Origin: Candidatus Peribacterales bacterium
GTDB lineage: Bacteria; Patescibacteriota; Gracilibacteria; Peribacterales; Peribacteraceae
Direction: 5' to 3'
Length of the DNA stretch: 18,734 nt
Assembly (NCBI GenBank): GCA_020059985.1
Contig: JAGVCI010000107.1
Location: forward strand, 1 to 18,734
This document shows positions 1 through 8,503 of the stretch, in pieces (position 1 is the first letter of the stretch; every line of letters starts with the position of its first letter). The position numbers and the translations under genes are program-made. The notes below the pieces were generated by a model. It saw only the letters and a list, made by a program, of their open reading frames with translations. It had not been told where the DNA came from and ran no database searches.

Positions 1-1
1 A

Positions 2-325
2 GTGAGTTTCTCCGATTTGTCGATCGACGCGGCGATGAGTAAAGCTTCTCCCAAGCTTATGCTTGCCGTGGCAACGGGTGAACACATTAAACAGGCCGTT
101 CTCACCGCTCGCGACGAAAGTGGGAGAATGCTTATGAAAGTTACATTTACTGATCTTCTGGTGACGTCCTACCAAACCGGAGGAAGCCACGGGGCAGCTC
201 CTGAGGATTCGTTCAGTTTGAACTATTCCAAGATTGAATTTGAATACTTCCCTGAGGACCGTGATGGTTCTTCCAGCGCGCCGGTGAAGGCAGGGTACGA
301 TCTGAAGTTGAATAAGAAAGTCTAA
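2..325 (+). CDS. Hcp-like protein, C-terminal part (5' end outside window)
   Basis: The frame is open to the left edge, so this is the last ~107 residues of a longer protein; full Hcp proteins are usually about 160 aa, and the GTG at base 2 is probably an internal valine. The residues fit the Hcp (type VI secretion tube protein) family: SKASPKLMLAVATGEHIKQA, then KVTFTDLLVTSYQTGG, then DSFSLNYSKIEFEY, ending PVKAGYDLKLNKKV. Hcp proteins form hexameric rings that stack into tubes. No other T6SS component is visible in this window and CPR bacteria are not known for classical T6SS, so the role here may be a secreted or structural Hcp-fold protein; that is inference. A strong intrinsic terminator follows 22 nt after the stop. 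Confidence 0.8.
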   Translation: MSFSDLSIDAAMSKASPKLMLAVATGEHIKQAVLTARDESGRMLMKVTFTDLLVTSYQTGGSHGAAPEDSFSLNYSKIEFEYFPEDRDGSSSAPVKAGYDLKLNKKV

Positions 326-346
326 GAGTTGTTTTTTCCTCGATAA

Positions 347-378
347 CAAAACCGCCGCCCGAGAGGGCGGCGGTTTTT
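347..378. terminator. Bidirectional intrinsic terminator
   Basis: A perfect 9-bp GC stem CCGCCGCCC/GGGCGGCGG with a GAGA loop is flanked by AAAA on the left and TTTTT on the right. It can therefore work for the Hcp-like gene on the plus strand and for the small membrane-protein gene converging from the minus strand. Confidence 0.9.
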
Positions 379-403
379 GGGGTGCGCAATTTCTCTCTTC
401 CTC

Positions 404-787
404 CTAGAGGTTCACGCCATGGCGGCGCATACACTTCTTGTAGAAGGACTCAAAGTCGCTGCGGAGGTACATGTCCTTGGCCACGAGACTTCCGTAGGCC
501 TGCTGGCGAGCTGGATCAGTCGTGACCGCAGCCTTGTTCTGGAGAAGAAGGCGGGCGTTGTAGCTCGCTTCCATTGAACAGCTGTTATTCATTTGGATCG
601 GACGGATTTCGTACCAGTAGAAGAGGAACACCGCTACCGCGAGGATAGCGAGGACCTTGTGGTTCTTGTAAAGAAAACTTTTCATCGTCTTCCAATCCAC
701 CGGCAACTTCATGCCTTTGAGGCCCGCGAATCGCGATGCCTTGGTGGAGGTAAACGGGCGAGAAACTGGTGATTCCGTGAAATCCAT
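404..787 (-). CDS. Small single-pass membrane protein, unknown function
   Basis: 127 aa, family not recognised. A basic N-terminal part (about residues 1-42) leads into one hydrophobic segment (about residues 44-60, around LAILAVAVFLFYWYEI). It is followed by a mostly soluble tail with two cysteines (near NNSCSMEA and KKCMRRHG). The likely topology is N-in with a tail of about 65 aa outside. Start choice: ATG at 787 lies 30 nt after a good -10 box and has a CACCCTT tract just upstream; ATG codons at 712 and 685 are alternatives, the latter starting right before the membrane segment. It converges with the Hcp-like gene and shares its terminator. Confidence 0.65.
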   Translation of the reverse strand: MDFTESPVSRPFTSTKASRFAGLKGMKLPVDWKTMKSFLYKNHKVLAILAVAVFLFYWYEIRPIQMNNSCSMEASYNARLLLQNKAAVTTDPARQQAYGSLVAKDMYLRSDFESFYKKCMRRHGVNL

Positions 788-816
788 AAGGGTGACTGGA
801 AATGAATTAGTATGTG

Positions 817-845
817 ACTATATGCAGGCTGGTATACCCCGTCAA
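817..845 (-). promoter_or_regulatory. Sigma70-type promoter of the 127-aa membrane protein gene
   Basis: On the minus strand, -35 TTGACG (840-845), 17-nt spacer, -10 TATAGT (817-822). The predicted transcript start is near 810, giving a leader of about 23 nt before ATG 787. Confidence 0.7.
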
Positions 846-944
846 TTTATTTCCCAGTATTCATATCTGCACAAAGAATTTACAAAAAATGAAAATATTT
901 TTTATTCACATTACGATTTTTGAGTCATTTTTCTTCTCGTCTAC

Positions 945-973
945 TTGGGCGTGTTGGCTTCCGTTTGTACAAT
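945..973 (+). promoter_or_regulatory. Possible promoter of the subtilase gene
   Basis: -35 TTGGGC (945-950, weak), 17-nt spacer, -10 TACAAT (968-973). The predicted start near 980 gives a ~25-nt leader. The spacing from -10 to ATG (31 nt) nearly equals that of the genes starting at 787 and 5533. Confidence 0.4.
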
Positions 974-1004
974 GATTTCCTAGCTCACTTCTCCGTTCGT
1001 TTTC

Positions 1005-4000
1005 ATGCTGAATCGTCTCATCGCACTCCGTCCTCTCGCGACACTTGTTCTCTCTGCACTGGTACTCACTGTTGTGACTCCTGCAGAAGCGGCGGTGACG
1101 GTTCCCACAGTGGGCGATTCTTTTCAGCGTGTCATCGTGCTCTACAAAGACTCCGTGACGGAGAATGACGTGCGTTCACTCGGCGGACTGGGTGGAATAC
1201 TCCAGCATCGTTTCTCTTCGCTCCGGGGAGTCTCGCTTGTTCTCCCGCGCGCGCAGATCCGCACGCTCCAGAAGAATGCACGCGTGCTTTCGGTGCTCGA
1301 GGATATGCCAGTGCAGGCGATGCTTGATGATTCCGTTCCGCTTATCAATGCTAATCTTGCACATCAGCAAGGAGTCACCGGAGTAGGGGTGCGTGTATGC
1401 GTAGTGGACTCGGGGGTGGATGACAGTCATCCGTCTCTCCCCGTACTCACGGCGCAACATGATTTTGTGAATGCGGACAATGACGCGTTCGACGATAACG
1501 GTCATGGCACGCACGTCGCGGGGATCATTGCATCACAGCACGCGACCAATCGTGGAGTCTCTCCCGGTGTCATGCTCATGGCGGCCAAAGTGCTCGACCA
1601 AAGAGGATCCGGCTTTGCCTCCGATGTCATCGCTGGCATCGAGTGGTGTGTCCAGAACGGCGCTGATGTCATCAACATGAGTCTTGGTGGTGGTCTCTTC
1701 ACTGGTGCATGTGACACGGAAACACTCGCACAAGCAGCGAACCTCGCGGTAGACCAGGGCACAACGGTTGTGGCCGCGAGTGGAAATAACGGGAGCGCCA
1801 ATCGTCTAGTTTCTCCGGCATGCGGAAGCAAAGTGATCGCGGTCGGTGCCGTCGATAAAAATAATTCTCTCGCGTCGTACAGTAACGGGGGATCTGAGCT
1901 TGATATCACCGCGCCAGGCACATCGATCAATTCCACATTCCCTGGTGCAGATTTCACCGCGCTCTCGGGTACCTCTATGGCGTCCCCCCATGCGGCTGGC
2001 GTTGCTGCGCTCGTCGCCTCGGTCAACACCACGCTTACACCCGATCAGATTCGTACGATCCTCCAGACAACGGCGCTGGACCTCGGACCAGTAGGGTTCG
2101 ACACGTCGTTCGGTCACGGACGCATCGATGCTCTCGCCGCTATTGCGGCGGCAGGCAATGGAGGAGGCAACCCGCCACCTCCGCCTCCACCCCCTTTACC
2201 AAGCACGACTATCTTCACCGATGCGCTCAGCAACTTTTCGAACTGGAATGTGGGTGCAGGCTGGACGGTGGAAGTTCCGGCGGAAAGAACTGTTCCTGGC
2301 ATGGTTGGAGGGAACACCGTCGCGCATGCGGATAGCTGTTCGGGAGCCAATGGATGCACGCTTAGTCTCAAAACTGCACTGGATCTCACGATATTCTCCA
2401 CGATCACCCTCAAATTCTGGCGCTACGTAGATAATAGTCTCGATAACGGTGAGTTCCTGCGCGTCGACGCATGGAATGGAAACACATGGCAGACACTTCG
2501 GACATGGTCCAACGGATCTGGTGATGATGATACGTGGCGTGAAGAGCAGATTGATCTCACACCATTCAAAAATTCCGCGTTCTCGCTGCGCTTTGTCTCC
2601 AAAGAGAACTCCACTCTCGAGGAAGCAGAAGTCGATTTCATACGGATAGAGACGACCATCATCGGGAATCAAGCGCCGAACGCCGCGGCCGGGGCGGATC
2701 AAACGCTCCAAGACATTGATGGTAATGGCCTCGTTACCACAACGCTTAATGCCGCAGGCTCCAGCGATGATACGGGCATCACGTTCTACGAGTGGAAAGA
2801 GGGAGCAACGGTTCTCGGAAATACATCTCTCCTGACGCGTGACTTCACTATTGGTGCGCACACGCTCATGCTCACAGTCCGCGACAGCGAAGGACTCGAA
2901 GATACCGACACCGTCGTTGTCACCGTCATCGCCAATCAACCGCCGGTTGCGAATGCAGGTAGTGACATAGTTGCAAGTGATCATGATGGGAACGGAACAC
3001 AGGAGGTGACACTCAATGGATCGCTCTCTTCTGATCCCGATGGCTCCGTTGTTTCCCATCAGTGGTCGATAAGCGGTGTTCCGCTTGGTAATAGTGGAGC
3101 GACACTGACACATCTTTTCCCGGTCGGGACGACAATCGTGGAGCTCACTGTGACGGATAATGGAGGAGCGACAGCAAACGATACTGTGTCCGTAACGATC
3201 GGCACCAATACACCGCCCACCGCGAACGCTGGTCCCAATCTCTCGGCGATCGATCACGATGGGGATGGCTCGGCACTCGTGAGATTGGATGGATCGCTCT
3301 CCCAAGATGACGGAGTCATTCAATCCATGAGCTTCAGCGAAGGAAGCACACACCTCGGGACTGGTGCGCTCATCGATGTTCCACTTTTCATTGGTCAACA
3401 CACCATCACACTTACGGTGTGGGATAGTACGGGACAGCAGGGGACCGACACGGTCCTCGTCACGGTTCTTGCCAACACGCCTCCCGTTGCAGAAGCGGGA
3501 CCAGATCAAACGATCACCGTCGCTCCAGGAGTGTTGCAGTCGCCCGTGACACTCAATGGGTCTCTCTCGACGGATCCAAATGGAGGAGCAATCGTCAGTT
3601 ACGAATGGAAAGAGGGTGCGACGGTACTCGCGACGACGGTTTCGCCTCTGCTCACACTTCCTCTTGGCACGCACACACTCACTCTCACGGTCACCGATGC
3701 AGCGGGGGCATTCTCCAGTGATGATGTAACGATCACGATTCAGGCGCAGGTCGTATCGGCGTTCCTCTGGACTGATGATTTTTCGGGAAATCTCTCGAAG
3801 TGGTCGCAGAGTGGAGATATGCGATGGAGCGTCACTGCTCCGGAGCAAATCGTGCCTGGCCACGCAGGCGGGAACAGCGTTGCGCATGCAGACTGGTGTC
3901 GAAACTCCTGCACGCTCACAGTCACGACGCCGCTCAATCTCAGTTTGCACTCCCAGGGCACGGTTTCCTTCTGGCGTTTCGTGGATCAGAGTCTGGATAG

Positions 4001-4220
4001 TGGCGAGTTCCTCCGCGTCGAAGTCTTCAATGGAACGAGCTGGCAAATACTCGCCAACTGGACGGATGGCAGCGGCGATGATGATGCTTGGCACTTCGAA
4101 ACATTCGATATCAGTGCGTACCTATCACCGGCGTTCTCACTACGCTTCGTCACACGCGAGAACTCCCTCCTCATCGAAAAAGTGGAGGTGGATGATGTGC
4201 GGATAGAGGCGCTCCCCTAA
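1005..4220 (+). CDS. Secreted subtilisin-like serine protease (peptidase S8) with PKD and beta-sandwich domains
   Basis: 1071 aa, an extracellular peptidase. In order: a Sec signal peptide (1-30, ending AEAA); an I9-type inhibitory propeptide (about 40-106); a subtilase domain (about 110-385) with Asp135 in VVDSG, His167 in NGHGTHVAG, oxyanion Asn261 in ASGN and Ser324 in SGTSMASPH; a linker with eight prolines (390-397); a beta-sandwich module (about 403-549); four PKD-type repeats (about 556-643, 646-732, 736-823, 826-913); and a second copy of the sandwich module (about 920-1069). The catalytic set is complete, so it should be active. No LPXTG or other sorting signal is visible, so it is released or held by its own domains. 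There is no SD; a CTTCTCCGTTCGTTTTC tract precedes ATG 1005. The stop lies 2 bp from the stop of the convergent SLH gene. Likely role: nutrient or host-surface proteolysis (inference). Confidence 0.93.
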   Translation: MLNRLIALRPLATLVLSALVLTVVTPAEAAVTVPTVGDSFQRVIVLYKDSVTENDVRSLGGLGGILQHRFSSLRGVSLVLPRAQIRTLQKNARVLSVLEDMPVQAMLDDSVPLINANLAHQQGVTGVGVRVCVVDSGVDDSHPSLPVLTAQHDFVNADNDAFDDNGHGTHVAGIIASQHATNRGVSPGVMLMAAKVLDQRGSGFASDVIAGIEWCVQNGADVINMSLGGGLFTGACDTETLAQAANLAVDQGTTVVAASGNNGSANRLVSPACGSKVIAVGAVDKNNSLASYSNGGSELDITAPGTSINSTFPGADFTALSGTSMASPHAAGVAALVASVNTTLTPDQIRTILQTTALDLGPVGFDTSFGHGRIDALAAIAAAGNGGGNPPPPPPPPLPSTTIFTDALSNFSNWNVGAGWTVEVPAERTVPGMVGGNTVAHADSCSGANGCTLSLKTALDLTIFSTITLKFWRYVDNSLDNGEFLRVDAWNGNTWQTLRTWSNGSGDDDTWREEQIDLTPFKNSAFSLRFVSKENSTLEEAEVDFIRIETTIIGNQAPNAAAGADQTLQDIDGNGLVTTTLNAAGSSDDTGITFYEWKEGATVLGNTSLLTRDFTIGAHTLMLTVRDSEGLEDTDTVVVTVIANQPPVANAGSDIVASDHDGNGTQEVTLNGSLSSDPDGSVVSHQWSISGVPLGNSGATLTHLFPVGTTIVELTVTDNGGATANDTVSVTIGTNTPPTANAGPNLSAIDHDGDGSALVRLDGSLSQDDGVIQSMSFSEGSTHLGTGALIDVPLFIGQHTITLTVWDSTGQQGTDTVLVTVLANTPPVAEAGPDQTITVAPGVLQSPVTLNGSLSTDPNGGAIVSYEWKEGATVLATTVSPLLTLPLGTHTLTLTVTDAAGAFSSDDVTITIQAQVVSAFLWTDDFSGNLSKWSQSGDMRWSVTAPEQIVPGHAGGNSVAHADWCRNSCTLTVTTPLNLSLHSQGTVSFWRFVDQSLDSGEFLRVEVFNGTSWQILANWTDGSGDDDAWHFETFDISAYLSPAFSLRFVTRENSLLIEKVEVDDVRIEALP

Positions 4221-4222
4221 TA

Positions 4223-5533
4223 CTACTTTTTCGTGAGCTTCCACACCATCCACAGAATGTCTTTTCTGGTGAGTGCGGCGTTCGGGTCGAAAGCAGTATC
4301 GAAGAGGATGCCATTTGCGGAGGCGTGTTCGGTGTAGCGCGCGTGCCACTCGGTTCCCTGTGGATCGACCGTGGGGATTTGCAGAACGCGGTACGCAATC
4401 TTCAACGCTTCAGCGGCAGTTACAGGCTGCTCTGGGCGGAATGTCCCATCGCTGTACCCCTCGATCGCTCCCAACTTCTCGGCGATGGAAACGTAGAGTG
4501 CATACCAACTCTCTGCGTCGACATCTTTGAAAGAAGGAGGTGCTTCCGCACCGGTCGCATCGCTCCCGCTGAAGAGAATCTTCAAAAACTCTGCGCGGTT
4601 CACATTCGTGTCCGGTCGGAAGGTGCCGTCGTCATATCCTTGAATGATTCCGTGTGCCATTCCCCAGCGCACGGCATCTGCGTACGGGTGATCATCAGTG
4701 ACATCGGAAAAGGGGAGCGGTTCAACCATCGGTTCCTCCGTCGCTCCACTCGCGGTCTCAAGAATCTGTCCCGTCTGCGTATGCTGGGCCAGGAGCATCG
4801 CGGCCAGCCCACTTTGCTCGGGGCGCATTCCTCGAGTTTTCGTCCACACAAGTTTTTTCTCTCCTCCGGCCACCTCCGGCAACTCCCAAGAGTTTCCTCT
4901 TCCCGCACCGTTATGAACCTGCAGAAAAGCGGGTTTGGTGTTCGACTCATTTGCAGTAAAGATGATGGAGTCATACGTCCAGCGGAGGATATTGGTCTTA
5001 TCCATCATGTTGTGTTCCAAGTAGAGACCGACTCCATTATTACCAAAACGGTATCCGCGGATTTCGTACGTCTCACCTTTGTAGAGGTAGGTCGCAGGCA
5101 CTCCTCTTGCTATGTCGATCACCTCGGTAATGTGCGGGTGTGCGCGGTAGACGCCTATCACCGTTTCAGTTCGATACTGTTTGTTGTTACACACACGTTC
5201 CTTGCGGTAGAGAATCTCGCACTCCTCTTTGTACCACGGATGCACGAGGACGATCACTCCCATAGGGGGAGCATTCTTCGGTGGAACAAACGTGATATTG
5301 CTGTCGGTCCACTTGGAAATGTTCGCGTGGCCGGCGAGGAAACATACGAGATTTTTCGTGTCCGACTCCGGCGCGAAACACAGTTTGCTCTGTGACGGCA
5401 CTGGGCCTTTTAGTTCCTGACCGTTGAGCATCACTTCAGTTTCCAGGTGCCAGATGTCAGGCGTGAAACTTCCCTCGACTGCTGCTGAAGCGAAAGGAAT
5501 GGGAAAAAGAAGCGAGAGGAGCAGGAGAATCAT
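4223..5533 (-). CDS. Secreted surface protein with three C-terminal SLH domains
   Basis: 436 aa from ATG 5533 (TTG 5551 would add six residues). A hydrophobic signal segment (MILLLLSLLFPIPFASA) leads into an N-terminal extracellular region of about 250 aa. That region appears to hold two related beta-rich modules (around LNGQELKGP...NITFVPP and YKGETYEIRGYRFG...IIFTAN, each ending in a V-H-rich strand). These resemble IPT/TIG-like folds, but this is not certain. Three SLH repeats follow: FSDVTDDHPY...GYDDGTFRPDTNVNRAEFLK, FKDVDAESWY...GYSDGTFRPEQPVTAAEALK, and a degenerate third to the C-terminus. SLH domains bind cell-wall polymers, so the protein is probably anchored at the envelope. The signal segment has no basic residue. 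ATG 5533 is favoured by the promoter spacing and a CTCCCTTTC tract. Its stop is 2 bp from that of the convergent subtilase, with no room for a separate terminator. Confidence 0.85.
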   Translation of the reverse strand: MILLLLSLLFPIPFASAAVEGSFTPDIWHLETEVMLNGQELKGPVPSQSKLCFAPESDTKNLVCFLAGHANISKWTDSNITFVPPKNAPPMGVIVLVHPWYKEECEILYRKERVCNNKQYRTETVIGVYRAHPHITEVIDIARGVPATYLYKGETYEIRGYRFGNNGVGLYLEHNMMDKTNILRWTYDSIIFTANESNTKPAFLQVHNGAGRGNSWELPEVAGGEKKLVWTKTRGMRPEQSGLAAMLLAQHTQTGQILETASGATEEPMVEPLPFSDVTDDHPYADAVRWGMAHGIIQGYDDGTFRPDTNVNRAEFLKILFSGSDATGAEAPPSFKDVDAESWYALYVSIAEKLGAIEGYSDGTFRPEQPVTAAEALKIAYRVLQIPTVDPQGTEWHARYTEHASANGILFDTAFDPNAALTRKDILWMVWKLTKK

Positions 5534-5562
5534 GACCGAAAGGGAGAGCAAAAAAGGGGGTC

Positions 5563-5590
5563 ATCGTAGCAGGCAGAGAGGTCGTGTAAA
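5563..5590 (-). promoter_or_regulatory. Promoter of the SLH gene
   Basis: Minus strand -35 TTTACA (5585-5590), 16-nt spacer, -10 TACGAT (5563-5568). The predicted start near 5556 leaves 5 nt to TTG 5551 but about 23 nt to ATG 5533, which matches the other secreted-protein genes. The remaining intergenic stretch, 5591-5776, holds no promoter I can assign with confidence to the plus-strand gene. Confidence 0.5.
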
Positions 5591-5776
5591 GCTGTGGTGA
5601 AGAAGAGATGTGCGCATGTCTCGCGTACTTGACTCATCTGCACGTTCGAATCCTCGTAGTTATCTTGCATAGTTTTTATTTTGTTATGAAAATAATCTAA
5701 TAAACCAACTATCTGTCCATATGTCCAGCACTGGAACTTGAGGAGGATACACGCAAAGAGTTAGCGTTCTCCCCTT

Positions 5777-6214
5777 ATGAAGACTTCCTCCTTTTCCATC
5801 ATCGGCTCTCTGGCCGTAGTACTGTGTGCTGCTCTGCCTGCTCAGGCCGATGCGTCTACGTACTACTCCTCCTACGGTTCTTCGTATTATCCGTCGTACG
5901 GTTCGTCGTACTACTCCGGTAGCTACTACGCACCGACCTATTCGCCGTACAGCGCGTACTCCGCAGGAACGCGTTCGTACTACGCAAATCCGTATTCCTA
6001 CTACTCTTCGAGTTATTCGTACCCGTCCTACTCGTACGGAAGCACGTACACCTACCCGTACAACAACTACTCGTACGGTAACTACAACTATGGATACAAC
6101 AATTACAACTACAACTCGGGCTGCAGCTACAACAATTGCAATCGGCGTTCCCACAGGCAGTCCTACACCACGCACGCAAACTGTCCGTACTCTGGGTCAT
6201 ATCACACCCACTAA
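5777..6214 (+). CDS. Secreted Tyr/Ser/Asn-rich low-complexity protein
   Basis: 145 aa, no recognised family. A signal peptide (1-24: MKTSSF, hydrophobic core, ALPAQA) precedes a mature part that is roughly 30% tyrosine. It is built from irregular YYSSYGSSYYP-like units, passing into YNNYSYGNYNYG-type units. The last ~30 residues differ: basic and His-containing with three cysteines (C116, C121, C136). Such compositions occur in adhesive, cross-linked or phase-separating proteins; here that is only an analogy. No SD is seen at a useful distance (an AGGAGG lies about 30 nt upstream); a TTCTCCCCTT tract sits directly before ATG. A strong terminator follows, so it is a single-gene unit upstream of the sensor kinase. 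The reading frame is supported by the signal peptide and clean stop. Confidence 0.75.
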   Translation: MKTSSFSIIGSLAVVLCAALPAQADASTYYSSYGSSYYPSYGSSYYSGSYYAPTYSPYSAYSAGTRSYYANPYSYYSSSYSYPSYSYGSTYTYPYNNYSYGNYNYGYNNYNYNSGCSYNNCNRRSHRQSYTTHANCPYSGSYHTH

Positions 6215-6237
6215 ACCTCGTCTTTAAGTCAAAATGA

Positions 6238-6265
6238 GGGGCTGCAGCGCGCTGCAGCCCCTTTT
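6238..6265 (+). terminator. Intrinsic terminator after the Tyr-rich gene
   Basis: A perfect 10-bp stem GGGGCTGCAG/CTGCAGCCCC with a CGCG loop is followed by TTTT; upstream AAAA (6231-6234) could extend it or serve the other strand. Confidence 0.8.
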
Positions 6266-6292
6266 GGCGAGGGTGCAAAAAGTGGCGTTTTT

Positions 6293-6301
6293 TGTTATAA
6301 T
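6293..6301 (+). promoter_or_regulatory. Extended -10 promoter of the sensor kinase
   Basis: TGTTATAAT is a consensus -10 (6296-6301) with the extended TGn motif; no good -35 is found at 17 nt. The predicted start is near 6308, about 15 nt before ATG 6323. Confidence 0.65.
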
Positions 6302-6322
6302 GGAGAGAAAAATCACACATTG

Positions 6323-8503
6323 ATGTCGACCTCCTCTCTCCCGCAAACCGGCGAGAAACCACGTGTTCGTGAATGGCCACTTCGCGACTATGCGCATGTC
6401 CTCTTCACGATGGGGTCTATTGTCCTTCTTTTTCTCTTCATCACGCTCAGTTTCGTCGCGTCACAGTTCGTGCAGGGGAGTATGGATCAGCAGGCTGCGA
6501 GTCGGTTTGAGCGCGAAGTGCAGTCGGTACAACGTCGGATCCAGGAACGTCTGACTGCCTACCATCACACGCTCTACAGCGCGCAGGGACTCTTCTCTGC
6601 GAGCGACGAAGTGAACCGCAGTGAATGGAGAAGCTTCGTCGAAAGTCTGCAACTCTCTCGACGTTTTCCGGGACTCACAGGACTTGCGTATCTACCGCGT
6701 GTCACGAGTGGAGAGCTCTCCGACTACATTCGCACCGTTCAGCGTGACACATCGATCACTGGTATGGGGTACCCAGATTTTGAGGTGCACCCGGAGGGCG
6801 AGCGTGATGTCTCGTACATCGTGACCTACGTGGAGCCGTTTTCTGGGAACGAAGACCTGCTTGGTCTCGACGCCTCTGCGTATCAGATGCCGACACTCGA
6901 AAGAATTGGAGAAACAGGCGAGCTTACTTCTGTCGGACGCTTCGACTTGGGGAAACCGGAGGCGGAGTACGTCTTCCTCATGCCGCTCTATAGGCAATCG
7001 ATCGCTCTGCAAACTGTTCGTGATCGCCGTGCGGCTCTTAGAGGATTCGTCGCTGCTGCGGTCAACCCGCAGGCGTTCCTCGGTACTATTCTTTCGGAGG
7101 AGCAAACTGCAGGAGAACGGTACACGCTCGAAATTATCGATGGATCCGACACACTGCTCCGTTCGTCCTTCCCGAGCGGTCGTATGGACATCGGTGAAGA
7201 TGAGGAGGTGATCACAGTGGATCTTCCCATCCAGACCGCTGGGCTTACCTGGACAATCCGAGGACAGGCGCCAACTGCATTCGGACTCGAGACGGGTGAA
7301 CTGAAACTTCCACAACTTGTGTTCCTCGGAGGGTTTGGATTTAGCTGGCTCCTCTTCACTGTGCTCTACCTCTTCACACACTCGCGTCGTAACGCTCTGC
7401 GCATAGCTCAGCGTATGACGGGGGAACTAGGCAAGTTTCAGCTGGCCGTCCGAAACGCCGCCAACCACATCATCATTACCGATCCGACAGGCGTCATCGT
7501 GTATGCGAACCCTGCAGTTATGAGAACGACTGGCTACTCGCCCGAGGAACTGATCGGGAAGACACCGCGACTCTGGGGAGGACGCATGAATGTCGATTTC
7601 TACGACCAGATGTGGAAGACCATTAAAGACCGGAAGGAGATCTTCACGGGAGAAGTGGTGAATCGTCGCAAGACGGGCGATGAATATGATGCGTCTATTT
7701 CGATTGCTCCAATCTTGGATCACCAGGGAGTCCTCTACGGATTCGTCGGTATCGAAGAGGACATCACGGATCGTAAGCGTCTAGATAAAGCTAAGTCTGA
7801 GTTCGTCTCGCTCGCGTCGCACCAACTGCGTACACCGCTCACCGCGATGCGTCTCACGCTCGAGACCATTCTCAGTGATACCGAACTTCACCTAGACATC
7901 CGTCACACCGAGCTCCTCCAGCATGCGCTCGAGTACGGCATCCGTATGGCGGACATCATTCACTCCATGCTCACGGTGTCGCACATCGAAGCGGGACGCG
8001 TGTCGCTCGTCTTGAGCGACATCAACTTCTGCGAGTTCCTCAGAGAGGTGATTGCGGAGCAGGGGCCGGTCGCTGCAATCAAGAAAGTAGGAGTCTCTCT
8101 CGACTGTTCCGGAGGGATCACGCTGCGATCTGATGCGAAGCTCCTCCGTGAGATTGTCGCCAACCTGCTCAGCAACTCCATCAAGTATTCCGAGCCGGAG
8201 GGAAAGGTGAAAATCCGCGTGAGCTCCACAGAAGACTTTGTCTCGATTTCCGTCTCCGATGATGGCTACGGAATCCCTGCTCGTGATCAAAACCGTGTCT
8301 TCCAGAAGTTCTTCCGCGGGGAGAACATCGTGCATAAGAGCACAGATGGCACGGGCCTCGGGTTGTACCTGGTGCATTCGCTCACTACACTCCTTGGTGG
8401 AAACGTCGCGTTCCAATCCGAAGAAAATCACGGTACGACATTCACCGTTTTACTTCCCCTTACCCCCCCTGCCGATGGCAAAGAAGAGGATTCTCATCGC
8501 TGA
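6323..8503 (+). CDS. CHASE-PAS hybrid-membrane sensor histidine kinase
   Basis: 726 aa from ATG 6323 (TTG 6320 also in frame). Numbered from that TTG: TM1 about 28-50; an extracellular CHASE-type ligand-binding domain about 70-255 (signature RLTAYHHTLYSAQGLFSAS, EWRSFV and FPGLTGLAYLPRV); TM2 about 331-353; a PAS domain about 371-485 (NHIIITDPTGVIVYANPA, then a PAC part ending GIEEDITDRK); HisKA with phospho-accepting His501 in ASHQLRTPL; and a HATPase_c domain with N-box NLLSNSIKYS (615-624), G1 DDGYGIP (647-653) and G2 GTGLGLYLV (677-685). All catalytic boxes are intact. It should autophosphorylate in response to a small extracellular ligand sensed by CHASE and pass phosphate to the receiver protein whose gene overlaps its last 29 bp. 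A GGAGAG lies 15 nt upstream of ATG, too far to be a convincing SD. Confidence 0.93.
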   Translation: MSTSSLPQTGEKPRVREWPLRDYAHVLFTMGSIVLLFLFITLSFVASQFVQGSMDQQAASRFEREVQSVQRRIQERLTAYHHTLYSAQGLFSASDEVNRSEWRSFVESLQLSRRFPGLTGLAYLPRVTSGELSDYIRTVQRDTSITGMGYPDFEVHPEGERDVSYIVTYVEPFSGNEDLLGLDASAYQMPTLERIGETGELTSVGRFDLGKPEAEYVFLMPLYRQSIALQTVRDRRAALRGFVAAAVNPQAFLGTILSEEQTAGERYTLEIIDGSDTLLRSSFPSGRMDIGEDEEVITVDLPIQTAGLTWTIRGQAPTAFGLETGELKLPQLVFLGGFGFSWLLFTVLYLFTHSRRNALRIAQRMTGELGKFQLAVRNAANHIIITDPTGVIVYANPAVMRTTGYSPEELIGKTPRLWGGRMNVDFYDQMWKTIKDRKEIFTGEVVNRRKTGDEYDASISIAPILDHQGVLYGFVGIEEDITDRKRLDKAKSEFVSLASHQLRTPLTAMRLTLETILSDTELHLDIRHTELLQHALEYGIRMADIIHSMLTVSHIEAGRVSLVLSDINFCEFLREVIAEQGPVAAIKKVGVSLDCSGGITLRSDAKLLREIVANLLSNSIKYSEPEGKVKIRVSSTEDFVSISVSDDGYGIPARDQNRVFQKFFRGENIVHKSTDGTGLGLYLVHSLTTLLGGNVAFQSEENHGTTFTVLLPLTPPADGKEEDSHR

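Noticed and set aside
2196..4094. 632-codon open frame on the minus strand opposite the subtilase gene
   Set aside because: It lies fully antisense to a gene with intact catalytic motifs and domain repeats. Its translation is Arg/Cys/Ile-rich with no recognisable domain, typical of a shadow frame in this codon usage.
4325..5395. 356-codon plus-strand frame opposite the first SLH gene
   Set aside because: Antisense to a protein with a signal peptide and clear SLH repeats; no domain or start signal of its own.
5640..5660. GTTCGAATCC resembling a tRNA T-loop
   Set aside because: The flanking bases do not form a T-stem (GCACG against CCTCG) and no acceptor or anticodon arm fits upstream.
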